A stretch of DNA of 64,000 bases from Neolewinella maritima (GCF_923081025.1 NZ_CAKLPZ010000001.1:372001-436000); one strand, 5' to 3'. Positions 43,649 to 52,861 are shown, counted from the first letter of the stretch. Numbers and translations: made by a program. Notes: generated by a model not told the origin, from the letters alone.

Positions 43649-44821
43649 ATGAACATCACTCCGGAACAAGTCAAGCAAATTACCACTCAACTCGCTGCGG
43701 TTGAGACGAAGACAGACTTAGCTGCGCTACTGAGTGAAGCGCAAAATATCCTGCACGGTAAAACGTGTAAGCCGATAACGGCAACTGCATTTGCCTATCA
43801 TATGAACCCGTACATGAATAAGAATCGGTACCGGAATTTTACTATAAAGAAAAAGTCGGGGGGCGCGCGCGTGATCTATGCGCCAACCAATGATCTGAAG
43901 GCTATCCTTCGTGCGCTAAATCTGATACTACAGTGTATGTACACCCCGGCTCGAGTTGTTACGGGTTTTGTGCCAGGTAGATCTATTGTCGACAATGCGA
44001 AGTGTCACATAGGTCATCGTTATGTCTATAACATCGACGTAAAGGACTTTTTCCATTCCTTCGATCGCAATCGGGTCAAGCTGGCCTTTATGTACGCACC
44101 CTTCAATCTTCGAGACAAGCGGGAACCGCTAGCTTTCTTCCTCGCTTCACTATGTACCCAAGCATTCCGTTTTCCAGGCGAGGTAGTCAAGGCCATTTTG
44201 GTTCAGGGGAGTCCTACCTCCCCTACGCTTACAAACATCATCTGCGCTACCCTCGACCGGCGCTTGACCGGCTTGGCTCGCCGTTTCGGAGTGACCTATT
44301 CCCGCTATGCGGATGACATCACTTTCAGCTCCGAACACTGCCCCTATAATCGGGAAGACTTCCAGCGAGAGCTTCTCCGAATTATCGAAGGCCAAGGTTT
44401 GACCCTAAACCCCGACAAAACGAGACTACAGAACCTGGCTCATCGACAGGAAGTGACAGGGCTAATCGTCAACGAGAAGGTAAATGTCCGCCGCCGCTAC
44501 GTCAAGCAACTCCGAATGTACCTCTACTACCTGGAGAAGTATGGATTTTACAAGGCGGAGGCGATCTTCCTACGTGACTACCTCGCCGATCGAAAACACA
44601 ATGTAAAGGGTAACCCCCAGATGTTGAATGTGCTCGGCGGCAAGCTAGACTTCCTGCGTATGGTGAAGGGTCAGGAGGATAGTACATACATTAGCTTACT
44701 CCAGCGCTTTCAGCGCTTCGACTTCCGACCCACCAAGATCAGCAAAACGCTTGATGCTTGGGAGATGGGAGGAATTAAAGAGGGGATGAAGATATATTAT
44801 GGACAGGATAAGGAGAAATGA
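43649..44821 (+). CDS. retron reverse transcriptase
   Basis: A 390-aa RT that would copy the adjacent msd RNA into branched ssDNA. ATG 43649 is chosen; the upstream in-frame GTG (43595) lies inside the a1/a2-bounded ncRNA. Retron landmarks are NAKCH (NAxxH, about residues 116-120) in the GFVPGRSIVDNAKCH segment, motif A IDVKDFF (about 129-135), QGSPTSPTLTNI, the active-site SRYADDITFSS (YADD about 220-223), and the VTG motif in EVTGLIVNEKVNVRRRY (about 269). No N- or C-terminal fusion is evident. Its TGA overlaps the ATG of the next gene by 4 bp. About 50 percent GC in a sampled line, between the host and the two following genes. Confidence 0.94.
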   Translation: MNITPEQVKQITTQLAAVETKTDLAALLSEAQNILHGKTCKPITATAFAYHMNPYMNKNRYRNFTIKKKSGGARVIYAPTNDLKAILRALNLILQCMYTPARVVTGFVPGRSIVDNAKCHIGHRYVYNIDVKDFFHSFDRNRVKLAFMYAPFNLRDKREPLAFFLASLCTQAFRFPGEVVKAILVQGSPTSPTLTNIICATLDRRLTGLARRFGVTYSRYADDITFSSEHCPYNREDFQRELLRIIEGQGLTLNPDKTRLQNLAHRQEVTGLIVNEKVNVRRRYVKQLRMYLYYLEKYGFYKAEAIFLRDYLADRKHNVKGNPQMLNVLGGKLDFLRMVKGQEDSTYISLLQRFQRFDFRPTKISKTLDAWEMGGIKEGMKIYYGQDKEK

Positions 44822-46071
44822 TGGATAAATTTCGGTTTTTGCACGATATACTAAGTAGTCAAGTTCTTCGACCTAAAGAGCGGCAGCGGTTAGTTAAACT
44901 AATTGGCGATGAGTTTTTAGGTTCTAACCTATCTCAAAAGGTAGATATAATCACCAATAGAGGTAAAAATACTGGTGTATCTAACAGCTATTGCAATGAT
45001 AGTAGATTGGAATTGTCATCAACTCTACAGTTGCTCGATAGTGAAGCGAATAGTAGTAAAGGTGATCTAACTGTATTTGGCAAGTCTGATATGCCTCAAT
45101 ACAGAGATCCAAAAAATCTACGTGATTTTTTGTATGAATTCAATCAGGACCCTGTGCTTAAGACGACTTGTCATGATATGGATAGCGACGACCTAGAAGT
45201 TATCAACGACTACTGTGGTATCAAAAGTTATAATTTGGAGGCCCATTATAAACTAATAGTAAGTAACTACAACTCGTTGACAGCAAGATATCGAAGCAAG
45301 GGTGTTAATAGAAATGTGTTAGGCCTGATTTCCGCATACCTAGGTATTCAGAATAGCAAAACTAGATGGTCTGAAGAAAATATTGAGATGAATTGGCGTA
45401 CGAAAGGTATGGTCGAATGGGCAAAAAATCATCCTAACTTCCCACCTCATGCTAATTCATCACTGATAGAAAGCCGCAGAAGGGAGGGTTTTCGAATAGT
45501 GAAGCCAATAGTAATAGAAAAACAAAATAGGATAATCCGGGATTTTAGAGAATTAGTCATATATTTTAAACATATGTTCCACATCCGGCAGGATAATTCC
45601 TTGTGTAGTTTGCTAGCTCGAGTCAACAATACGTATAAGTCTGAGATAAAAATTGACCTATCAGAAGTTGCAAGTAACCTTGAACTATTTACATATGTAG
45701 ATGCTATCAAGCAGGTATATGTCAAAATATTGAATATGATTGTGGAGGCAAGTAAACAACAGGAAGGAGCCATGATGCCTGAAGTTATCGTTTCTTCACT
45801 CGTTACTAGCGATGGTAAAAATGTGATTTTGAGCGTGAATCATGTTAATTCAGTGTATGGGAAACCCATTGAAAATACTGTTAACCGTTTGGGTAAGGAC
45901 TATACGAGTTTAATATTGAAGCAAATAAATGGCTTATGTGACTTCTACCTTGAAGCTGATTTTGGTAGTTCGCATTATGCAAAAGTAAATGTTTGGAATG
46001 GAAAAAAAAGAACCAGTCAAACAGTAAGTAAACGTCTTGGGGTAGAACACATTTTAGTATTTCCAAATTAA
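44818..46071 (+). CDS. retron-associated GHKL/histidine-kinase-like protein (degenerate)
   Basis: A 417-aa soluble protein, translationally coupled to the RT (ATGA overlap; AGGAG 4 nt before the start, unusual for this phylum). I do not recognise the N-terminal 250 residues. The C-terminal part resembles a HATPase_c fold: an N-box-like helix VDAIKQVYVKILNMIVEAS (about 293-311), strands EVIVSS and NVILSVNHVNS where kinases have DxGxG, then NGLCDFYLEADFGSSHYAKV and a final VEHILVFPN. The ATP-lid Gly residues are missing and no H-box (HExxxP) is seen, so kinase activity is doubtful. The partner downstream carries a receiver domain, which supports the reading. Low GC (22 of 60 in a sampled line). 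Confidence 0.75.
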   Translation: MMDKFRFLHDILSSQVLRPKERQRLVKLIGDEFLGSNLSQKVDIITNRGKNTGVSNSYCNDSRLELSSTLQLLDSEANSSKGDLTVFGKSDMPQYRDPKNLRDFLYEFNQDPVLKTTCHDMDSDDLEVINDYCGIKSYNLEAHYKLIVSNYNSLTARYRSKGVNRNVLGLISAYLGIQNSKTRWSEENIEMNWRTKGMVEWAKNHPNFPPHANSSLIESRRREGFRIVKPIVIEKQNRIIRDFRELVIYFKHMFHIRQDNSLCSLLARVNNTYKSEIKIDLSEVASNLELFTYVDAIKQVYVKILNMIVEASKQQEGAMMPEVIVSSLVTSDGKNVILSVNHVNSVYGKPIENTVNRLGKDYTSLILKQINGLCDFYLEADFGSSHYAKVNVWNGKKRTSQTVSKRLGVEHILVFPN

Positions 46072-46079
46072 AATTGACT

Positions 46080-48440
46080 ATGATTTATATAGTAGATGAT
46101 AAGATAAAACGAGCGGCCGATTACGGATGGAGCATAGATAAGTTTGAGGCCGCGCATAACGTCCAGATAATAAACAACCTCAAGCATCTATCTGCTCTTA
46201 GTGAAGAGATCTTTGTAGATGGCAACACTATATGCTATCACGAGTCATTCTTGGCTAAAACTTCGTTAAGAGATCGTGCATTAGAGAAGCGCAAAAAATT
46301 AGAGCAGTTTGCCGCAGAGAATCAGAGTTTTAGTTTGGTAATTTTTAGTGGAAGTAAAAACAGTAGACACATACAGGATAACGTAGCATACCTTCCGGTA
46401 GAAGTATTATACGAAAATCTGGAAGCATATGCCTGTCATGCAATAACTGAAAATGGGGATATTAGATATCTCCTATTTGGGACGACACCTGAGCGGGAGG
46501 AATCAGCGAGACGTGCGAGGGATAATTCTGATTGGGATAATGTCAAAAAGTTCAGCTTAGTTGACATTGGTAATCAGGGTAGTCTGTATATTAAACCATC
46601 CTCAGGAGCTATACCGAATATTCGATTTAGTGGGGGGGGTGAAGTAACTATATACAGCATTAGTTCCGACGAAGAAATTGATAATTTTGTGCGTACAAAC
46701 CTTGCTGATAAGGTGTTCGATCAAGTCTTTATACCTGTAGCATTTGGTAAAACGCTATGTGATTATCTCGGTTTGCGTCTTGCTATGCATATACGCTTTA
46801 CACCTGGACCAAACCAGCTTACTCCAATATTTATATATAGCTTCGTAGGCCACGCCGATTTGATTCAAAATCAATGCTTCGATATTTTGAAAACCAAAAG
46901 TGTCTTCCTGATCGATCGTGATGTTGAGGTAGTTGAAAGATACGCAGATGGTAGCGTAGTATATCCACCGCTTAGTTATCAAGAGTTAATCAGTGAATTA
47001 GAAAAGGTAAATCTGAGAATTCCTTCGAATTACGGTAGTAGCCACTCTATGAAAAATGAATGGGCTGTATATAGATGGGCTGTGGCTACCGAAATAGACG
47101 TTTCCTCTACTGGCTTAAGCAAAGCAGCACAAACTAACCTCTACATAAAATATTATAGCTATAAGCATCTTGCTGATTCTAATTGCGGACACGAAGCAAA
47201 GCTAAAATTTGATGTGCGTCTGCAGGCCATTCGTGACAAGAGATCTTCCTTGTCACGAACAGCTTCCGTACTAGTAGTGGATGATGAAGTAGGTATGGGT
47301 TGGGATGTAGTAATCTCATCTTTATTTGGGAAGGTGAATCAATTATCCGTGGATTTTTTAGGCGCAGATTTCCGGCAAATGACCTCTAGCCAAATCATCG
47401 AGAAGGTATTGTCTAAAGTAAAGTCTGTAAGCAGTCAACCAGATGTGGTGATTCTAGACTATTATTTATCGCAACAGTGCCATGATCAAGGTACCCCAAT
47501 ATCAGTAGATATACTGCAGCTGATCAAAACACAAGTTAATCCAGGTATTCAAGTAATCGTGTTCTCGGCTACAAACCAACTTAAGAACTTGCGGTTAATG
47601 CAGCGGGTAGAGAAGGGCAATCAACCAAAGCGTAGAAGCTTTTCTCCAGGAGCAGTAGTTGGTATAGATGGGTTTGTTTCGAAGTTTAATAATGACGCAA
47701 CTACATCAGCGTTAGATATGGTCAGTGAGATGTATGACGCTGCTGATAGAGCTCTTTTGTTAAAGGCTATATACGTCAAGTTTAAACTAATACACGGTAC
47801 TGATATACCTAAACTCACCAAATATTTTCGTGATAGACTGTCCAGCAATTTAGAAGTTGCTTATACGCTAATTGAAAAATCCTTCGAGGTGCCAAAGTAC
47901 AAGAATTATGCGTATTTGCAGTTATATCTGATTCTTGAAGATGTCATGAATGAAGAATCACTATATAGCGGTGGTGTAACCCATACAGTAAATGGAGATA
48001 TCGTAGTCGCAAATCAGCTCGACGAGTATAAACCATATAATTGTGAAAAGGCATTACGTTGGAATAGGGCTAATAAGAGTTGCCCAGCAGCATATTATAC
48101 GTGGGAAACTGTAGAAAAGGACTGCCATCCAATATCGATTGACTTTAGAATGTCAGCTGTATTGCTCTGTCTGTATGGATTTGACAGTACTAGTCAAACA
48201 GATTGGCCGAATATTAGAGACATTCGCAATGAAAGAGGTGCACACGCCAGCGACGCAACGATTACTGTGGAAGATCTGAATCGGCTTATCGATTTTATGG
48301 TATTCTTCTTTGATCTAAAGAACCAGGCTCAAATCAGCAAAAGAGGTTTAGTAAATCGGCAAGCAAAGATTAGAGAAGAAGAGTTAAAACATAAACAGGA
48401 AAAAGAGTATGATGCAATTCGTAGAAAGCATAGAAGGTAA
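46080..48440 (+). CDS. retron-associated receiver-HEPN protein, candidate effector
   Basis: A 786-aa protein from ATG 46080 (a TTG two codons earlier is possible), 8 bp after the preceding gene. The N-terminus (1-125) is receiver-like: MIYIVDDK, then SLVIFSGSKN. About 160-330 is a domain I do not know. About 395-550 is a complete-looking receiver: LVVDDE, DVVILDYYL (phosphoacceptor Asp about 460), VIVFSATN, GIDGFVSKF (Lys about 535). The C-terminus (about 580-750) is helical and ends in IRDIRNERGAHA, an Rx5H motif (about R716-H722) of HEPN ribonucleases, with a basic coiled tail. It is probably the toxic or sensing component. Activity is inferred from motifs. Confidence 0.78.
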   Translation: MIYIVDDKIKRAADYGWSIDKFEAAHNVQIINNLKHLSALSEEIFVDGNTICYHESFLAKTSLRDRALEKRKKLEQFAAENQSFSLVIFSGSKNSRHIQDNVAYLPVEVLYENLEAYACHAITENGDIRYLLFGTTPEREESARRARDNSDWDNVKKFSLVDIGNQGSLYIKPSSGAIPNIRFSGGGEVTIYSISSDEEIDNFVRTNLADKVFDQVFIPVAFGKTLCDYLGLRLAMHIRFTPGPNQLTPIFIYSFVGHADLIQNQCFDILKTKSVFLIDRDVEVVERYADGSVVYPPLSYQELISELEKVNLRIPSNYGSSHSMKNEWAVYRWAVATEIDVSSTGLSKAAQTNLYIKYYSYKHLADSNCGHEAKLKFDVRLQAIRDKRSSLSRTASVLVVDDEVGMGWDVVISSLFGKVNQLSVDFLGADFRQMTSSQIIEKVLSKVKSVSSQPDVVILDYYLSQQCHDQGTPISVDILQLIKTQVNPGIQVIVFSATNQLKNLRLMQRVEKGNQPKRRSFSPGAVVGIDGFVSKFNNDATTSALDMVSEMYDAADRALLLKAIYVKFKLIHGTDIPKLTKYFRDRLSSNLEVAYTLIEKSFEVPKYKNYAYLQLYLILEDVMNEESLYSGGVTHTVNGDIVVANQLDEYKPYNCEKALRWNRANKSCPAAYYTWETVEKDCHPISIDFRMSAVLLCLYGFDSTSQTDWPNIRDIRNERGAHASDATITVEDLNRLIDFMVFFFDLKNQAQISKRGLVNRQAKIREEELKHKQEKEYDAIRRKHRR

Positions 48441-48494
48441 TACGCACCACCACTGCACCCAACCCCCTAACCTTCGCAGCAAAACCACCCCTCA

Positions 48495-50687
48495 ATGCAC
48501 ATCCACGACCACTTCCAACACCTTACCCTCACCGACGATCAGGACCGAGCCGTAACTGAGCTAGGGGCATTCATCGAGGGTAACGACCGGGCCTTTATTC
48601 TACGTGGCTACGCGGGAAGCGGGAAGACGACTCTGCTGAAGGGGCTAGTCAGCTACCTAAGATCTACGGAATGTAATTACCAACTAATGGCTCCCACCGG
48701 CCGGGCAGCTAAGATCATACAAGAAAAGACTCAAGCTAAAGCATCGACCATCCATAGGGGCATCTATGCATTCAACGATTTGCATGAGGTCGAAGCAGGG
48801 GAAGCGACAACCGATGTCAGTTTCCTTTACGCCTTTAAACTCAGGCAGAATGCAGATACGTTTAGCTCTATCCTGATCGTAGACGAGGCCTCCATGGTCG
48901 GTAATACCTACAGCGAGCAGGAGTTTTTCCGTTTCGGTAGTGGCCGCTTACTGAATGATTTGATAGATTACGGTAGGATCGCCGATGCAGCAGCTAGGAG
49001 CAAAATTATTTTCGTTGGGGATAGCGCCCAGCTACCACCGGTCGGCATGTCGTTCTCTCCCGCCCTTGATGACAACTACCTGAACGAGCACTTCGGAATA
49101 ACTGCACGTAGTACCGAGATGTCGCGGGTAGTGCGACAGGCTGAGGGTAACGGTATACTGCAAGCGGCCACTAACATCCGCCGCTCAATGACTTCGGGCT
49201 TCTTCAACGATTTCGATTTACGGGCCAATGGCACCGATCTTTTTACCCCCCGATACGCCGACTTCCTCCAAACCTATAAGGAAAAAAGCGGGAAGAAGCT
49301 CATCATCTGTTACAAGAACAGGACCGCCTGGGACATAAACCAACGGATCCGTAAGGATAAGTTTGGTAGTGACCTGCCGATCCAAGAGCGCGATATAGTT
49401 ATTATTGGACGAAACAATTACAAGGCTGAACTGCTCAACGGAGAGTTTGCTGTGGTTAACAAAGCGGATGCAAATACAGTCACAAGGAACGTTCGCTTTA
49501 ACGTAAAAGGGGGCAAAACGGAAAGCGTAGACCTGACTTGGCGAAGTGTTGAACTGTTGAAGCGGGATGAAAGTGGTCAGGTAGTGACGGTGACGGGGTA
49601 CATACTGGAGAATTTTCTCACCTCCGAAGCCAACTTGAACTCGCTCGAACAGCGCGCACTATACATCGACTTTAAACAGCGCCATCCGAAGTTACGACCC
49701 GGTACACCAGAGTTCAAAGTAGCGATCGCAGATGATGAATGGATCAATTGCATCCTACTAAAGTACGGCTACGCGGTAACCTGCCATAAGGCACAGGGTG
49801 GCGAGTGGCAAAGCGCTTTTGTCTTGTGGGATCGGGGTATCACCGAAGGGTTCGACTTCTTCGAAAACAAACATACTAAGACGGGCAAAGACAACCAGGA
49901 TTTTTACCGTTGGGCCTACACAGCTGTTACCCGGGCAGCAGATCAGCTTTACTGTATCAATCCGCCTCACTTCACCTCTTTTTCTAATCTCACCTTTGTC
50001 GATAATGGGGTAGAAGCCGAGCTGGCTGCTCTTACGGGCATTCCTGCCGAGGCAGTAGAAGTAGAATTTGCGGAGGTCTTACCGGTCCTGGAACAGTTTA
50101 ACCTGCAGGATGCACCTTTATCTATTCAGGACCACTTTATCCGTCATCACTTATTCCTGCGGAAGAAGTATATCGACATTTGTGGTTGGGAAAGAATAAG
50201 CTTTGAAATCTGGTACACCTTTCAGCGGGAGGGGCAAACCGCCGGTATCAAATTTTGGGTAAACAAAAAAGTTAAATTCAACAAAAAGAGCCAGAAGCTT
50301 TCAAATCTTACGACCTCGGACGACCTATACGATGAGATAATTCAATTACTGCCAAAGGTCCCGCCAGTAATCGTAAATCGAGATACGGTAGAGAGTATAC
50401 TGCCCCGAATTCAATTCGAACTTGAAGTAGAAGAGGAAAAACCGTTTTTAAAGAGATTTTACGCGAAGTTCGTTAGTAGACTATCGGATGATATGCGCAT
50501 CACTCATCTGCTACACCAGCAGAACTGCGAACGATACACGTTTGAGAAAAGTGGTAAGACATGCATATTTGATCTCCGGTACAAGGACAATGGTTTCTTT
50601 ACAACCATAAAATTACTGCCCGGAAAGTGTGAGGATCCAACTATCATACTTACCCTAAAAGACATCATCCATGGACTCAAGTCGTAA
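48495..50687 (+). CDS. SF1 DNA helicase (RecD/Dda-like) with extra C-terminal domain
   Basis: A 730-aa helicase. Walker A is in RGYAGSGKTTLL (about 38-47), Walker B in ILIVDEASMVG (DEAS about 130-133), motif III in VGDSAQLPPVG (about 174-184), and the UvrD_C_2-type motifs are VTCHKAQGGEW (about 428-438) and AYTAVTRA (about 474-481). Residues 500-730 form an additional domain I do not recognise. The gene is 54 bp after the retron operon with CTAACCTTCGC about 20 nt before its start, so it may have its own promoter. It overlaps the next gene by 17 bp. Confidence 0.88.
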   Translation: MHIHDHFQHLTLTDDQDRAVTELGAFIEGNDRAFILRGYAGSGKTTLLKGLVSYLRSTECNYQLMAPTGRAAKIIQEKTQAKASTIHRGIYAFNDLHEVEAGEATTDVSFLYAFKLRQNADTFSSILIVDEASMVGNTYSEQEFFRFGSGRLLNDLIDYGRIADAAARSKIIFVGDSAQLPPVGMSFSPALDDNYLNEHFGITARSTEMSRVVRQAEGNGILQAATNIRRSMTSGFFNDFDLRANGTDLFTPRYADFLQTYKEKSGKKLIICYKNRTAWDINQRIRKDKFGSDLPIQERDIVIIGRNNYKAELLNGEFAVVNKADANTVTRNVRFNVKGGKTESVDLTWRSVELLKRDESGQVVTVTGYILENFLTSEANLNSLEQRALYIDFKQRHPKLRPGTPEFKVAIADDEWINCILLKYGYAVTCHKAQGGEWQSAFVLWDRGITEGFDFFENKHTKTGKDNQDFYRWAYTAVTRAADQLYCINPPHFTSFSNLTFVDNGVEAELAALTGIPAEAVEVEFAEVLPVLEQFNLQDAPLSIQDHFIRHHLFLRKKYIDICGWERISFEIWYTFQREGQTAGIKFWVNKKVKFNKKSQKLSNLTTSDDLYDEIIQLLPKVPPVIVNRDTVESILPRIQFELEVEEEKPFLKRFYAKFVSRLSDDMRITHLLHQQNCERYTFEKSGKTCIFDLRYKDNGFFTTIKLLPGKCEDPTIILTLKDIIHGLKS

Positions 50688-52227
50688 AACATCCAAGGAT
50701 ATTACCGAGCTGCGTAAGGCGGGTCAGTTATCGGAGGCTCTTGAGTTAGCTACTCTTCTGCTGGTCGAAAAACCAGACGACATCTGGGTGAAGCGTGCCG
50801 CCTCCTGGGTTCACTATGAGTACCTAAAAGCTAACGCCACGCCCAGTGGAAAGAAGCGCTTCGCCAAGCACTTAGAAGCTCTTCAGGCGCTGAACCTATC
50901 GGCCGAAGAGGATCTACTATTTGGACAAGTCACCTGGAAGATAGGCAGCTTGATCTTCTCTCTCGCACAGGAAAATACCTTGGAGAACCAAGTCGTCAAT
51001 CGGATTTTTAGTGCAGTTCGGACGATGCCCATCCCCCGCCCGTCCGAAGGAGCTTCCTTTATGCTCAAGGCCTTTCAGAAGATCAATAAGGAATGGAGCA
51101 ACTACCTAGCCTTTATCGACTGGTTCGGTTTGGACAATCTACGCAAAGAAGATTACCGGAAAGAGGAGTTCAATGGCCGTCGTATCATGGCCGTCGCAGA
51201 ACAAGTCTACATCGCCTACGCAAAAAGGCTACTAGTGGGAGTGCCCACCGGGGGGTTCGGTAGTCCAAATGCGATCGACAAGGAGAAGGTAGTCGCCTTC
51301 ATGCCACTACTTGACAAGGTAATTGAAGAGCACCCCGAGTATCAGTACCCCGCCTACTACAAGGCACAGTTCCTGATTGCTATGGGGGATGGGCAGGAAG
51401 CTCTTGACGCCTTTCTTCCTTTCGCTAAGCAAAAGAAAAATGACTTTTGGGTCTGGACGATGATGGCGGACCTCTTTCCGGAAGAAGAAGACGTGCAGTT
51501 CGCCTGCTACTGCAAAGCGCTCAGCCTAAAGCCCCCCGTTGAGTACACCGGCAAGGCGAAGACTACGTTCGCTGGTCTTCTCATTCAGCGGGGTAACTAC
51601 GATGCCGCCAAAACGGAGATCGAGCAAGTAGTTCGAATTCAGGAGAAAAACGGTTGGAACACGTCCGCACAACTTACCAACTGGCAGAAGCAGGACTGGT
51701 ATGCCACCGCACGGAGCCGATCAAACAACGAGAAGCTATACAAACGTCATCTACAGCAAGCCGAAGAGATCCTTTATCGGAACCTCCCGGTGGAAACTAT
51801 TGTAATTGAATTTGTAAACTCAAACAAACACGTAGCAAACTTCGTGAAGAATGAACGTAAGTACGGTTTTTTCACCTACACTCATTTAGGACTCACACCC
51901 TCTATTGGGGACATCCTAAACGTACGTTTTTCTACCCAAGCCAACGAAGGCTATTTTAAGGTCGCTACCGCCAAAAAACTAAACGCGGACTCAAAGTGTG
52001 AAGCTCTGCGCTCCTTCAGCGGTAGTATTAATAAACGAGAGGGGCAGGAATTTAGCTTTGTCGATCAGGTCTTCATCGCACCAGACATAACCGCACGTCA
52101 CGGACTACAGCAAAATCACGCAGTTACTGGTACCGCCGTTCTGTCCTACAATAAGAAAAGAAAGCAGTGGGGTTGGAAGGCAGTTAGTCTCGTTCCACAC
52201 CAACACGATGCTACCTCTATTACGTAG
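50671..52227 (+). CDS. TPR and OB-fold protein paired with the helicase
   Basis: A 518-aa protein. The N-terminal two-thirds are helical with TPR-like repeats (ITELRKAGQLSEALELATLLL, then AQFLIAMGDGQEALDAFLPF, then LIQRGNYDAAKTEIEQVV). The last 140 residues look like two OB/cold-shock-type modules: ERKYGFFTYTHLGLTPSIGDILNVRF and NHAVTGTAVLSYNKKRKQWGW. The 17-bp overlap with the helicase gene indicates a two-gene unit. TPR-OB proteins with SF1 helicases have, as I recall, been discussed in conflict-system literature (TOTE-type), but I cannot confirm membership. Confidence 0.78.
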   Translation: MDSSRKTSKDITELRKAGQLSEALELATLLLVEKPDDIWVKRAASWVHYEYLKANATPSGKKRFAKHLEALQALNLSAEEDLLFGQVTWKIGSLIFSLAQENTLENQVVNRIFSAVRTMPIPRPSEGASFMLKAFQKINKEWSNYLAFIDWFGLDNLRKEDYRKEEFNGRRIMAVAEQVYIAYAKRLLVGVPTGGFGSPNAIDKEKVVAFMPLLDKVIEEHPEYQYPAYYKAQFLIAMGDGQEALDAFLPFAKQKKNDFWVWTMMADLFPEEEDVQFACYCKALSLKPPVEYTGKAKTTFAGLLIQRGNYDAAKTEIEQVVRIQEKNGWNTSAQLTNWQKQDWYATARSRSNNEKLYKRHLQQAEEILYRNLPVETIVIEFVNSNKHVANFVKNERKYGFFTYTHLGLTPSIGDILNVRFSTQANEGYFKVATAKKLNADSKCEALRSFSGSINKREGQEFSFVDQVFIAPDITARHGLQQNHAVTGTAVLSYNKKRKQWGWKAVSLVPHQHDATSIT

Positions 52228-52578
52228 TTCACCGCTTCAGCTTAACCATAGCTAGGAACTACCAAGCCGGGCAGCGGTGCGCAGGTGCAAACTCTACTGA
52301 TGAAATATCAGCTTATCTGATGACTATTCTAGTGAACCAGCTTGCAAGTCCTGTTATACTCAAGACTTGGCCTCTCACTTCCGCACTGCATTGCCAAAAT
52401 TCTCATGCAGCTACAGCTGTACTCCGGTTCTAGCGCCTTGCGCAGTAGCGAGATACCTGCGACTTAGTATAGTAATACTTACTGTCTAGTCCACTGGTCA
52501 ACTGGCAGTTGATCCGCTTAACGCACCGACTTTCTTAACTTCATCGCACCCGCGCCCCGCCGCCCAAGTACTACCCGT
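52228..52578. other. intergenic stretch without genes
   Basis: 351 bp after the TPR/OB gene with mixed composition and stops in all frames. The only recognisable element is an inverted copy of the dispersed GC-rich motif at 52543-52566 (CATCGCACCCGCGCCCCGCC). It looks like decayed DNA at the right edge of the island. Confidence 0.6.
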
Positions 52579-52767
52579 GATGAAGAAGTCCTGATCCCCG
52601 TCCGCCAACCCCTAAGGGCCTACCTGCGCAAGCACCGCAGGGATGTAAAACCGCCGCTGCAGTACGCCGACCTCAACCGCTTCCAGCAGACGATGGTCAT
52701 GATCAACCACGAGGGGGAGGACAGGCTGTGGCAGACGATCTTCTACGACGAGTACGAGTGCAAATAG
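52579..52767 (+). pseudogene. remnant coding fragment, unknown
   Basis: An open run of 62 codons ends at TAG 52767 and reads as protein-like sequence (DEEVLIPVRQPLRAYLRKH early, then INHEGEDRLWQTIFYDEYE). There is no start codon at a sensible position: the frame opens upstream through Pro/Arg-rich sequence of the repeat. It looks like the 3' end of a gene whose 5' part was lost. Family not recognised. Confidence 0.4.
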
Positions 52768-52861
52768 ATTGAGACGAGACTGAAGCAAATCCATGCCCTG
52801 ACAGGCTGGCCGGGTCAGCCTACAACTGCACGAAGAAGCTGAGTTGGTCGGTAGCGTATAA

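Noticed and set aside
42220-52227. Calling the island a prophage or integrative element
   Set aside because: No integrase, structural, replication or conjugation gene and no attachment repeat was found.
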